A DNA stretch of 64,000 nucleotides from an uncultured bacterium (GTDB lineage Bacteria; Bacillota_I; Bacilli_A; RF39; UBA660): the NCBI GenBank assembly GCA_946560065.1, contig CAMNUE010000005.1, forward strand, positions 1 to 64,000, given 5' to 3'. Shown in pieces: positions 1 to 6,699 of the stretch. Positions within the stretch are counted from its first letter, which is position 1, and each line of letters starts with the position of its first letter. The notes below the pieces were generated by a model. It worked only from the letters and a program-made list of their open reading frames with translations, was not told the origin of the DNA and made no database searches. The translations under genes and the position numbers were made by a program.

Positions 1-30
1 AAAATCAGAGAAATATCTTTGTACTATCAT
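1..30 (-). CDS. Start of a gene leaving the window on the left
   Basis: Only the first ten codons (MIVQRYFSDF) are inside the window. The start is chosen because AAGGAG lies four bases upstream of the ATG at position 30. The gene follows a promoter and a hairpin-rich leader, so it is probably a regulated gene. Its function cannot be told. Confidence 0.5.
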   Translation of the reverse strand, partial: MIVQRYFSDF

Positions 31-172
31 AATACTCCTTATTATTGTGATTTTAGTCATTTTAATAAAAATAGTACCAACTGTATAAGTCGGTACTTGA
101 ACAATTTTTTGGAATAGTACCTAAATCTGCAAAACTAGGTATTCCTTTTTATTTTATGCAAGTTTCCTTGAC
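31..172 (-). promoter_or_regulatory. Hairpin-rich 5' leader, attenuator or riboswitch candidate
   Basis: On the minus strand the leader holds a small CAAG-GAAA-CTTG hairpin, then arms 1 (GGAATACCTA), 2 (TAGGTACTATTCC), 3 (AGTACCGAC) and 4 (GTTGGTACT followed by ATTTTTATT). Arms 1:2 and 3:4 can pair, and 3:4 resembles a terminator. Arm 2 can instead pair with arm 3, which would break 3:4. This is the layout of transcription attenuators and riboswitches. I do not recognise a known class; no T-box sequence is visible. Confidence 0.45.
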
Positions 173-178
173 ATATTC

Positions 179-207
179 ATAATAGCATATTTTATTGTCT
201 TTGTCAA
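179..207 (-). promoter_or_regulatory. Sigma-A promoter, TTGACA-17-TATTAT
   Basis: A consensus -35 (TTGACA) and a one-mismatch -10 (TATTAT) are spaced 17 bases. It reads leftward and puts the start of transcription near 172, giving the gene at the window edge a leader of about 140 bases. Confidence 0.6.
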
Positions 208-327
208 AAAGCTTTTTGTGTTTAATTTTAAAATATAAGTAGTAAATTAGTAGTAAAATGGTATCGAAGACTTTTGCATAAGCCTATAAATAAAGGCTTT
301 TATAGTTAAATTACAATTTTTTTAAAT
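208..327. other. Intergenic stretch without a gene
   Basis: No supported reading frame. There is one small hairpin at about 282-302 (AAGCCT/AGGCTT) followed by a short T-rich run on the plus strand, with no plus-strand gene to go with it. Confidence 0.4.
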
Positions 328-358
328 AAAAAGACTCCATGCAAATTGGAATCTTTTT
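328..358 (-). terminator. Rho-independent terminator
   Basis: A 12-bp stem with one G.T pair (AAAAAGATTCCA / TGGAGTCTTTTT on the minus strand) directly follows the stop of the gene that ends at 361. Confidence 0.8.
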
Positions 359-360
359 AA

Positions 361-1092
361 CTAATTATAAGATTTTATGTATTCTTTTATTTGTTTTCTA
401 GTTGACTGAATAATGTGTTTTTCACTTGACGTTTTAAATAATAAAGGTAAATAGCTATCATTATTAGCAGCTTTTAGATTTTCTAAGGCTCTTTTTTTAT
501 TTAAAAACAAATTATCTAAAACAAAGTCTTTTTCTTCTTTACCTAGATATTCAAAAAACTCTGGATTACTATAAAACTCAAGTACATCATCATAGATGAA
601 GTCGTTATTAACATAACTATTTTCGCATTTTTTATCAACTATTTTTATTCCATAATATCCGTAAATAAATTCTTTAGGCAATCTCTTGTCGAATAACATT
701 AGGTTTCCAACGTTTGTAGCATATTGTAAGTCTCCAAGGAAATATTCTTTATTATTATAGGATAAAGGATTAGGAACTCCAGCAATGATATTCCAGACTG
801 TTCCAAGTTCAATGTGATTGTATGTATAGTCTAGACTTGTATCTTTTTGTTTATCAAAAAACCAGACAGTACTGCTTAAACCTCCATAGTCTTTTACGAT
901 GTTTAAACCTGTTTTCATGATATGCTCTGCAATATTTTTCTCAGTAATTTCTGTATCAATTAAAAAGGCATCTTTAGTGTCTTCACACAACTCTAAAACA
1001 TTTTGATATTTTTTAAGACCTATATTATGAAAGCCTATTTGATATCTGGATAACTCTTCTTTCATTTTTAGAAGTAATTCTTTCTTTTCCAT
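361..1092 (-). CDS. Hypothetical protein, 243 aa, own consensus promoter
   Basis: I do not recognise this protein. It is soluble, has no signal peptide or membrane segment, and is rich in Lys, Asn, Tyr and Phe, with a charged C-terminal third that looks helical. The start at 1092 is preferred over the ATG at 1098, because AGGGG abuts the 1098 codon but lies six bases from the 1092 codon. The gene stands alone, with its own TTGACA-17-TATAAT promoter upstream and a strong terminator downstream. It lies next to the radical SAM/SerRS-like/TatD operon and the palindrome in its promoter suggests regulation, so it may belong to the same island. No function can be inferred. Confidence 0.75.
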   Translation of the reverse strand: MEKKELLLKMKEELSRYQIGFHNIGLKKYQNVLELCEDTKDAFLIDTEITEKNIAEHIMKTGLNIVKDYGGLSSTVWFFDKQKDTSLDYTYNHIELGTVWNIIAGVPNPLSYNNKEYFLGDLQYATNVGNLMLFDKRLPKEFIYGYYGIKIVDKKCENSYVNNDFIYDDVLEFYSNPEFFEYLGKEEKDFVLDNLFLNKKRALENLKAANNDSYLPLLFKTSSEKHIIQSTRKQIKEYIKSYN

Positions 1093-1114
1093 ATGCATCC
1101 CCTAATTCCTGATT

Positions 1115-1149
1115 ATTATATATATTTGATTTTTCGATGTCAATCGAAA
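1115..1149 (-). promoter_or_regulatory. Consensus promoter overlapped by a palindrome
   Basis: TTGACA and TATAAT are both perfect, with a 17-base spacer. The -35 (1138-1143) sits inside the 18-bp palindrome TTTCGAT-GTCA-ATCGAAA (1132-1149). The position suggests a repressor operator. Confidence 0.7.
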
Positions 1150-1160
1150 TAGCTTTCTAG

Positions 1161-1892
1161 TTATAGCTTTTTAAATAGTCTTTTGGCATTGGAGTCTAAA
1201 ATGTCTTCTAAGTCGTTATATTTTAAATGACGAAGTTCTTTTATTTTGTTAAAGACGTTTTTTCCATCTATTTCTGGGTTATCACTCATATAGGGATAAT
1301 CTAATTCTATTAAGAGGTTTTCTAGAGGAATATTTTTAATTACCTCTAAGGATTTTTTAGCAGTTGGTCTAGTAATTGGAGTTGCGACAGAAATGTATCC
1401 TCCTATTCCTATTATCTCTTCCATAATCTCAAGATTTGGTTGAAAGCAATGAAAAACAAAGCCAGCTTGAGGAAGATTTTCTTTTATTATTTCTAGAGCT
1501 TGTTTATTGGTGTTATTAGCATGAATAATTATCGGAAGATTTATCTCATTGGCAAAGTTAATTGTTTCTATAAACTTATTTTCTTGGATTGTGATATCTT
1601 CTTTAGTGCTACTGTCTAGTCCAGTCTCACCAATTGCGACCACTTTACTGCAATCTAGTGTTTCATATAATTTTTTAAGTGAGGATATTGTTCCACTATG
1701 AAGAGGATGAATTCCTAAGGTAGCATAAAAATTAGGATATTTTAAACTAATAGCTGCTGCTTCTTTGCTGGTTTGGTAATCTAGTCCAACATTAATAATT
1801 TTATCTAAATATGTTAAAGATTCTATTATTTGGATTTGTCTTTTTAAATTTTTCAAGTCTTTTGAGTTAAAATGAGCATGAGTATCAATCAT
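1161..1892 (-). CDS. TatD-family metal-dependent hydrolase
   Basis: This is a TIM-barrel amidohydrolase-fold protein; members are DNases or editing and phosphoester hydrolases using two metal ions. The family motifs are in order: HAH near the N-terminus (residues 5-7), GIHPLH, GETGLD, the IIIHA histidine, FHCF, and the late acidic site as IELDYPY instead of the usual ETD. The start at 1892 is chosen over 1934 because AGGAAGAAGG precedes it and HxH then sits at the usual distance from Met1. It is the last gene of a three-gene operon behind the SerRS-like and radical SAM/MazG genes. A described radical SAM family is TatD-associated, so the pairing is a known theme. The substrate is unknown. Confidence 0.85.
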   Translation of the reverse strand: MIDTHAHFNSKDLKNLKRQIQIIESLTYLDKIINVGLDYQTSKEAAAISLKYPNFYATLGIHPLHSGTISSLKKLYETLDCSKVVAIGETGLDSSTKEDITIQENKFIETINFANEINLPIIIHANNTNKQALEIIKENLPQAGFVFHCFQPNLEIMEEIIGIGGYISVATPITRPTAKKSLEVIKNIPLENLLIELDYPYMSDNPEIDGKNVFNKIKELRHLKYNDLEDILDSNAKRLFKKL

Positions 1893-1914
1893 TCTTAACC
1901 TTCTTCCTATAAAA

Positions 1915-2595
1915 TTATTTCTTTTGTCTTTCAATAAATGGTATTAGTATTCTTGGAGAAGCTATTCCTGTGTTTGAAATAGTGTGTAATCCTCCTTTTA
2001 TATTTAACCTTTTTGTCTGTTCTTCACCAAAATAAGTGCAACTGTGTGTTTCCATCCAACCATACTTTTTTGTCTTCACTTCGATATCATACTTTTTAAG
2101 ATGATAGCCAGGGTCTTCTTTTGTTTTATCAACTACTCTATATTCTATATTATGTCTTTCTAAGAACTCAATACTATTATTAAGAAGTTCATTAAAGGCA
2201 GTATCTGCATTCTCTTTCTTACAAAAGCAAAATTGCTCTAGTTTTTTGAATTCTCTTAACCGCTGCAATCCTTCTAACTTTTGTTCATTTCTAAAACATT
2301 CATTTATAGAGAATAAATATAACTCTTTATCTACTTTACTATTTTGAAAATATTCTAGGAAGGCTTGCTCAGCACTTCCAAATAGAGCTTGGCGTTCATC
2401 AATTCCTAGGCTATATTCTTTTGTCACTACTTCCTGTTTTTCAATTACATCCCAAGAGCCAGCACTTGGTAAAGATAAATATTTAAAACCTTTTTCTAAC
2501 AGCATATCTTCAAATTCACGAAAAAGGTCGAACTCAAGTTTACTTAGTTCATAATCTAAATAATAAATTCCGTCTTTAGTAAAATATTTATTCAT
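1915..2595 (-). CDS. Stand-alone SerRS-like class II aminoacyl-synthetase domain
   Basis: At 226 aa this is only the catalytic core of a class II synthetase; the SerRS tRNA-binding coiled-coil arm is missing. Motif 2 is at 100-123 (CFRNE, then the EFKKLEQF strand) and motif 3 at 209-222 (TGIASPRILIPFIE), with the order and wording of SerRS. Cys100, Glu120 and Cys186 lie where amino acid:[carrier protein] ligases, known truncated SerRS homologues, hold zinc. I infer that it activates an amino acid as adenylate and passes it to something other than tRNA. No carrier protein is visible nearby. It overlaps the end of the radical SAM gene by eight bases and has AAGGAG upstream. Confidence 0.8.
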   Translation of the reverse strand: MNKYFTKDGIYYLDYELSKLEFDLFREFEDMLLEKGFKYLSLPSAGSWDVIEKQEVVTKEYSLGIDERQALFGSAEQAFLEYFQNSKVDKELYLFSINECFRNEQKLEGLQRLREFKKLEQFCFCKKENADTAFNELLNNSIEFLERHNIEYRVVDKTKEDPGYHLKKYDIEVKTKKYGWMETHSCTYFGEEQTKRLNIKGGLHTISNTGIASPRILIPFIERQKK

Positions 2596-3583
2596 ATTGT
2601 TTACTCTCCTTTACTTTGTCCGAAAAAGTTATAATTTCTTCTAGAGATAATCCATGTTTTTCAATTATTCCTTCTACTGCTCCTACAATGTCGGATAATT
2701 CAATTAAATACATTAATGTATTGTTTTGCTCTAAGGCATCTTTTGCTTCTGCTAATTCTTCTTCTACTTTTGATAATTCTCCATAAATTCCTTTTTTTAT
2801 TTCTTTTTTATGCCATTTAAAGCTATTAGTAATATTTATTCCATCATAAGTGTTTTTTTCAGAATAATGAATTGTTAGGAGCTTGTCTTCTTTAGTTTTA
2901 AAAACAAAGCGCTTATTCTTGAAAGTTATAAATTTATTTTCTTCTGTAATAAGTTCTAACAACTCATTTATTTTATTATGTTTAAAAGCATGTTCTTCTA
3001 CCCATTTACTTTCAGTTGAGTTATTATTTGAATTATCAAGTATTTTTAATGCTATTGTTTCGATATTGGGCATTTTGGAATAGTCAGAAATGTATTTATT
3101 AATTTTTAGAAGATTTTCATTAGTTACAACAATATTTACTCTAACTCTTTCTGTTTTGATAAATTCTTTTGATTTTAAATAAGCAATTTTATATTTATAA
3201 AAATCCTGATCTTCTTTGGAATTTGATGAAATAACAGTAACCTCTTTTATCCAGTTTGAGAATAATTCAAGTTTTTCCTTCTCACCAAAAAGATTTCCTG
3301 AAGTCTGTATTCTATAATCTGTAAATATTTTAGTTTCTTCTACTAAATCTTTTATTTTTTTTAATTCCTCTATTTTATAAAGTGATGTTTCCCCATTACC
3401 TGATAAAATAAAGTTGTTAAATGTTATCTTTTTATTTTTGTATTCTTGTAAGGTTTTTTTAAGCTTTTCAAATTCTTTTTCAAAACTTTCTGTATTATTC
3501 TTATTCATTTTTGCAATGCAATATGGGCATTTTTTATCACATGCATAACTTCCTAATATAAAAACGTATTCTTTTTTATTCAT
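2588..3583 (-). CDS. Radical SAM enzyme fused to a MazG-like domain
   Basis: The N-terminal radical SAM domain binds a 4Fe-4S cluster through Cys15, Cys19 and Cys22 (CDKKCPYC) and keeps a GNGETSL segment like the SAM-contacting GGE motif. The last 60-65 residues (about 268-331) form a helical domain with an EL.KVEEELAEAKDA pattern and a later ELSDIVGAVEG, as in MazG-type nucleotide pyrophosphohydrolases. The central part is unlike known SPASM domains. It is the first gene of the operon with the SerRS-like and TatD genes and starts after AAGAGGTG. The fusion suggests a nucleotide or nucleotide-activated substrate; this is inference. Confidence 0.82.
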   Translation of the reverse strand: MNKKEYVFILGSYACDKKCPYCIAKMNKNNTESFEKEFEKLKKTLQEYKNKKITFNNFILSGNGETSLYKIEELKKIKDLVEETKIFTDYRIQTSGNLFGEKEKLELFSNWIKEVTVISSNSKEDQDFYKYKIAYLKSKEFIKTERVRVNIVVTNENLLKINKYISDYSKMPNIETIALKILDNSNNNSTESKWVEEHAFKHNKINELLELITEENKFITFKNKRFVFKTKEDKLLTIHYSEKNTYDGINITNSFKWHKKEIKKGIYGELSKVEEELAEAKDALEQNNTLMYLIELSDIVGAVEGIIEKHGLSLEEIITFSDKVKESKQYE

Positions 3584-3602
3584 CCTATCACCTCTTAATT
3601 AT

Positions 3603-3632
3603 ATACTATGCGTATTTTTATACGCTTGTCAA
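3603..3632 (-). promoter_or_regulatory. Promoter with palindromic operator
   Basis: TTGACA (3627-3632) is followed by the perfect palindrome GCGTAT-AAAA-ATACGC (3610-3625), which fills nearly the whole spacer. A TAGTAT -10 lies at 18 bases. A protein bound here would block RNA polymerase, so regulated expression of the radical SAM/SerRS-like/TatD operon is likely. Confidence 0.6.
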
Positions 3633-3723
3633 GTAGAAAAAGAAAAATGAATGTAATTACTCATTCTCTAATTTTCATTATCGTATAGTTATTTGTTATA
3701 ATAAGGTTTCTTAAAATAGAAAA

Positions 3724-3746
3724 TAAAAAAGAAGACATTGCTTTTT
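3724..3746 (-). terminator. Weak terminator after the Nudix gene
   Basis: AAAAAG/CTTTTT on the minus strand, overlapping the stop of the Nudix gene and followed by a T run. The stem is short and has no GC clamp. Confidence 0.35.
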
Positions 3747-4272
3747 AATTTAACAAATCTTCTATAATTTTAAATTCTTTATCATGTTTAATTATTTTAT
3801 TAGCTGTGATTAGCTCTTGGAATTCATTCTTAGTGAACCAATTTGCGTCACTTACCTCTTCTTTTTGTAATTTTGAAGAGTCTGTTCTTACGTTACCAAT
3901 GACTAAATAAACATAAACGAATTCTTTACTACTAATATTTTCATAATAGAATTCTTCCTTAATTTTATCTAAGTATTTATACTCATAATCATCTAAATTA
4001 AGTCCTAATTCTTCTTTAAACTCTCTTTTGGCACTTACTAGAGAGTCTTCTCCCGCACTAATATGTCCTCCTACCGTTATATCCCACATATTAGGATATA
4101 ATTTCTTATCTTGACATCTTTTTTGAAGGAGTACTTTATTCTTATCTTTATTTATCATAATAATATGAATGGCACTATGCCAAATTCCTTTACTGTGAGC
4201 TGTTTCTTTACTAATTATTTTTCCTGTTTTTTCTTCTGTTAATTCATTATATTCGTCAACTAATTCTTCCAT
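3745..4272 (-). CDS. Nudix hydrolase, isopentenyl-diphosphate-isomerase-like subgroup
   Basis: Nudix enzymes cleave nucleoside diphosphates linked to another group. A complete Nudix box runs from Gly69 to Leu91 (G-x5-E-x7-REFKEELGL), so the enzyme should be active. The N-terminal stretch and the LQKR..DK..YPNMWDIT pattern before the box resemble the IPP-isomerase/YfcD-like branch, where the real substrate is often unknown. It is the last gene of the zinc-ribbon operon, nine bases after the NrtR-type gene. Together they may form a sensing and hydrolysis pair for one nucleotide derivative (inference). Confidence 0.85.
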   Translation of the reverse strand: MEELVDEYNELTEEKTGKIISKETAHSKGIWHSAIHIIMINKDKNKVLLQKRCQDKKLYPNMWDITVGGHISAGEDSLVSAKREFKEELGLNLDDYEYKYLDKIKEEFYYENISSKEFVYVYLVIGNVRTDSSKLQKEEVSDANWFTKNEFQELITANKIIKHDKEFKIIEDLLN

Positions 4273-4281
4273 AAATTAGGA

Positions 4282-5061
4282 TTACCTCTTTTCATTATAT
4301 TTGCATAATATTGAAGGTCGATGGCCTCCCGTTTTAATCATTTTATCTGTTAAGATTACTTTGTCAGCTATTGTTCTTCTAAAAGCAGAATTTACTAAGG
4401 TCTTATTAAGCAATAATTCATAAACTTGTTTAAGTTCACCAATTGTAAATTCTTGAGGCATTAAATTAAAGACAATATCAGTATTATTAACTTTATTTCT
4501 AAGTTCCATGATTCCTTCTGCTATTAATTTAGCATGATCAAAAGCTAAATTATTATCTTCTATTACATCATAGTTATATTCTTCACTTTTTAAATCAATT
4601 GCGTTTCTTTTAACTTGATAACTAATAGTATCTTCTGTATTTGTTAGTTTAATAGTATATAAATCTTCTTGTTCTTCTATTTCGATATCAAACCAGCTGG
4701 CTTCTTCTCTTAGTGTATTCTCAAGTAATGTTCTGTCTATTAGAGCCATATAAGACACAGAAATAGTTCTACCTCTTGGGTCTCTTGTTACTTCATCATT
4801 TACTTTTAATTGTTGCATATAAACATCTGTTAACCCTGTTTCTTTCGTTAATACTCTATTTGAGGCCTCTTTAGACGTTTCATCAATATTTATGTATCCT
4901 CCTGGCAGACACCAACTATTTATAAATGGCTCTTTATTTCTTTTAACAAGTAAAATACTAAAATATTTTTTAGGAAGTGATCTAGTATTAGATGTTTTTC
5001 TACTATCAATTCCGAAAATTAATAAGTCTGTTGTATAAAATACTTGTGTTTTACTATTCAT
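4282..5061 (-). CDS. NrtR-type Nudix/winged-helix regulator
   Basis: This 259-aa protein has an N-terminal Nudix fold (about 10-140) and a C-terminal winged helix (about 195-259) with the LMPQEFTIGELKQVYE and GGHRPS signatures of the NrtR family. NrtR proteins are repressors that sense ADP-ribose or related nucleotides. The Nudix box (55-77) is degenerate: RE is RV and the first Glu of the EE pair is Lys, so it is probably a ligand-binding rather than catalytic domain. No NAD gene is nearby. Its likely targets are its own operon and perhaps the palindromic promoters at 3.6 and 6.7 kb. Confidence 0.85.
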   Translation of the reverse strand: MNSKTQVFYTTDLLIFGIDSRKTSNTRSLPKKYFSILLVKRNKEPFINSWCLPGGYINIDETSKEASNRVLTKETGLTDVYMQQLKVNDEVTRDPRGRTISVSYMALIDRTLLENTLREEASWFDIEIEEQEDLYTIKLTNTEDTISYQVKRNAIDLKSEEYNYDVIEDNNLAFDHAKLIAEGIMELRNKVNNTDIVFNLMPQEFTIGELKQVYELLLNKTLVNSAFRRTIADKVILTDKMIKTGGHRPSILCKYNEKR

Positions 5062-5065
5062 ATAA

Positions 5066-5350
5066 TTACCTCATTTCCTGCTGCTTTTTTAGTTTTTTTG
5101 ATTTTCCTTCTAGAAGTTTTATTATTACTCTATCTGGAATATCATTTCTAGATAAATCTGTTTCTATATTACAACATGGACATTTGATTGTAAAGTGTTG
5201 CTCCATATCTCCTTCAAAATCATATGTAGAGGTAAGATATAAATCAGACTCTTCTATTTCTAATAATGCTGTACAACCATAGCCACCATGTCCTTTTCCT
5301 GTACATTCTTGTTCCATCTTCCATAAAGGTGCTTCTCTTATTACTTTCAT
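5066..5350 (-). CDS. Zinc-ribbon-like paralogue 1 of 5, 94 aa
   Basis: Small soluble protein with a Trp at residue 10, then C-T-G-K-G-HGGYGC, TALLEIEESDLYLT, a variable strand, CPCC with ETDLS after it, and a basic Lys-rich tail. Two paired cysteine groups fit a zinc ribbon. The same plan recurs in the next four genes. It ends four bases before the NrtR-type gene. Function unknown. Confidence 0.75.
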   Translation of the reverse strand: MKVIREAPLWKMEQECTGKGHGGYGCTALLEIEESDLYLTSTYDFEGDMEQHFTIKCPCCNIETDLSRNDIPDRVIIKLLEGKSKKLKKQQEMR

Positions 5351-5354
5351 ACTC

Positions 5355-5687
5355 TTACCTATAACCTATTTTTTTAAAGTATTTTTGTTTATCTTTTTTA
5401 GTTTTTTCACTACTTAAAATAGCATTTCTAACATTTTTGGGAATTTCTTTTTCATCGATGCTAGTTTTCTTTTGACAGCATGGACATTTAAAATTATAAG
5501 AATGAGCTATATAGCTATTAAAATCTTCATCTGCGACACTCCAATATGATTTTTCCTGAAATTCTAGAAAAATATCATTAGCTTCTAATTCTAGTAGAGC
5601 CCCACATCCATACTCACCATGACCCTTTCCAGTGCATTTCTTTTCTTTTTTCCAACTAATTAAAATTGATTCTTTTAATATTTTCAT
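5355..5687 (-). CDS. Zinc-ribbon-like paralogue 2 of 5, 110 aa
   Basis: Same layout: ILISWKKEKKCTGKGHGEYGCGALLELE, then a longer variable middle holding KSYWS, then FKCPCC and a Lys-rich tail. The start at 5687 is used rather than an upstream TTG because AGGAGA lies six bases before this ATG. It is closest to paralogue 5, which shares the ISWK and KSYWSD blocks, so these two probably come from a more recent duplication. Confidence 0.75.
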   Translation of the reverse strand: MKILKESILISWKKEKKCTGKGHGEYGCGALLELEANDIFLEFQEKSYWSVADEDFNSYIAHSYNFKCPCCQKKTSIDEKEIPKNVRNAILSSEKTKKDKQKYFKKIGYR

Positions 5688-5695
5688 AGATTCTC

Positions 5696-6022
5696 CTAAC
5701 AATTAATATGTTTTTTTCCTGAGGCAATTTTTCTTCTGCCTTTTTCTTTTTCTACAATTAATATTATTTTTTTAATACTTAGTGGTAAGTCTTCTTCCTT
5801 TATAAATGTTTCTTCTTTACAACAGGGACACATGAAGGTGTAGTAAAATTTAATGTCTGTTTTTACTTTTCCAGATTTGTCTTTTCTAGTTCTTACTCTA
5901 TAACTAAGATAGATATCTTCAATTCCTACTTCTAATAAGGCATTACAAGCTTGCTCTCCGCTTTTATTAGCCAAGCAAGAACATTTTATTGTCCAGTCAA
6001 TATTCTCTTCTAATAAGTTCAT
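5696..6022 (-). CDS. Zinc-ribbon-like paralogue 3 of 5, 108 aa
   Basis: The most divergent copy. The first cysteine cluster reads CSCLANKSGEQAC followed by NALLEVGIEDIYLS, the second MCPCCKEETFI, and the tail ends in a lone Cys. GGAGGTGTAGTA precedes its ATG. The GKG-GG glycine motif of the other copies is lost while the paired cysteines remain, which points to metal binding as the constrained part. Confidence 0.72.
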   Translation of the reverse strand: MNLLEENIDWTIKCSCLANKSGEQACNALLEVGIEDIYLSYRVRTRKDKSGKVKTDIKFYYTFMCPCCKEETFIKEEDLPLSIKKIILIVEKEKGRRKIASGKKHINC

Positions 6023-6041
6023 TACTACACCTCCTGGTCTT

Positions 6042-6326
6042 TTATTTACTACGTCCTCTACTACGACTTCTGTTAGTTTTTTTATCTTGTGCTTCGTTTA
6101 ATACTAAACTTGGTAATTTAGATGTATCAACATCTGTTTCTACACCACATTCTGGGCAGCAGAATGTATAATACACATCATGTCCTCCTCCATAATCATA
6201 CGAATGTGTTAAATAGATATCTCCTCTTTCGATTAGTAGCTTAGCTCCACATCCACATCCTCCATTTCCTTTTCCTGTACAAACTTGTTCCATTGACCAT
6301 CCTGGTCCTTTTTCCAATACTTTCAT
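6042..6326 (-). CDS. Zinc-ribbon-like paralogue 4 of 5, 94 aa
   Basis: Begins MKVLEKGPGWSMEQVC like paralogue 1, then TGKGNGGCGCGAKLLIERGDIYLTHSYDYGG, then CCPECGVETDVD, and ends in a RSRSRGRSK basic tail. The final cluster is CCPEC rather than CPCC. AAGGAGATAGAAA precedes the start. The basic tail would suit nucleic-acid or ribosome contact, but this is inference. Confidence 0.75.
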   Translation of the reverse strand: MKVLEKGPGWSMEQVCTGKGNGGCGCGAKLLIERGDIYLTHSYDYGGGHDVYYTFCCPECGVETDVDTSKLPSLVLNEAQDKKTNRSRSRGRSK

Positions 6327-6339
6327 TTTCTATCTCCTT

Positions 6340-6672
6340 CTATTTACTTTCTAATTTTTTCATATGTGCTTTTTTAGCACGTTTAGTCTTTTCTACGCTT
6401 TTAATTGATTCTCTGACATCAATAGGAATTTCTTCTTCATCAAGAATTGTTTCTTTGTCACAACATGGACATTTAAAGGCGAATGCTGGTATACCGTAGC
6501 TTATATTGCTTTCGGCATAATCACTCCAATAAGATTTTTGAATTGAAGTAAGATATAAATCAGCTGTTTCTATCTCTAAATGTGCTCCACAACCAGCATT
6601 ATGCAATTCATTAGTTGAGCATTCTTTTTCGATTTTCCAACTAATTAATGTTGGTTCTTTAAGTATTTTCAT
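6340..6672 (-). CDS. Zinc-ribbon-like paralogue 5 of 5, first gene of the operon
   Basis: At 110 aa it has MKILKEPTLISWKIEKEC, a shortened first cluster (CSTNELHNAGCGAHLEIE), a KSYWSD block as in paralogue 2, FKCPCCDKETI and a Lys-rich tail. A strong GGGAGGT site precedes the ATG. It is the promoter-proximal gene of the seven-gene unit that ends with the NrtR-type regulator and the Nudix hydrolase. Confidence 0.75.
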   Translation of the reverse strand: MKILKEPTLISWKIEKECSTNELHNAGCGAHLEIETADLYLTSIQKSYWSDYAESNISYGIPAFAFKCPCCDKETILDEEEIPIDVRESIKSVEKTKRAKKAHMKKLESK

Positions 6673-6699
6673 TTTTTACCTCCCTCACATAGTTACATT

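Noticed and set aside
1..117. Plus-strand open frame from the window edge ending in a hairpin followed by T run, suggesting the end of a gene
   Set aside because: The minus strand of the same stretch has a consensus promoter, a strong ribosome site and an ATG. The hairpin then has a clear place in the leader. The plus frame of 38 codons could arise by chance.
5066..6672. Cysteine-rich small proteins as a set of RiPP precursors
   Set aside because: Similarity runs through the whole length and the cysteines fall in paired, ribbon-like clusters. There is no leader/core division, so metal-binding paralogues fit better.
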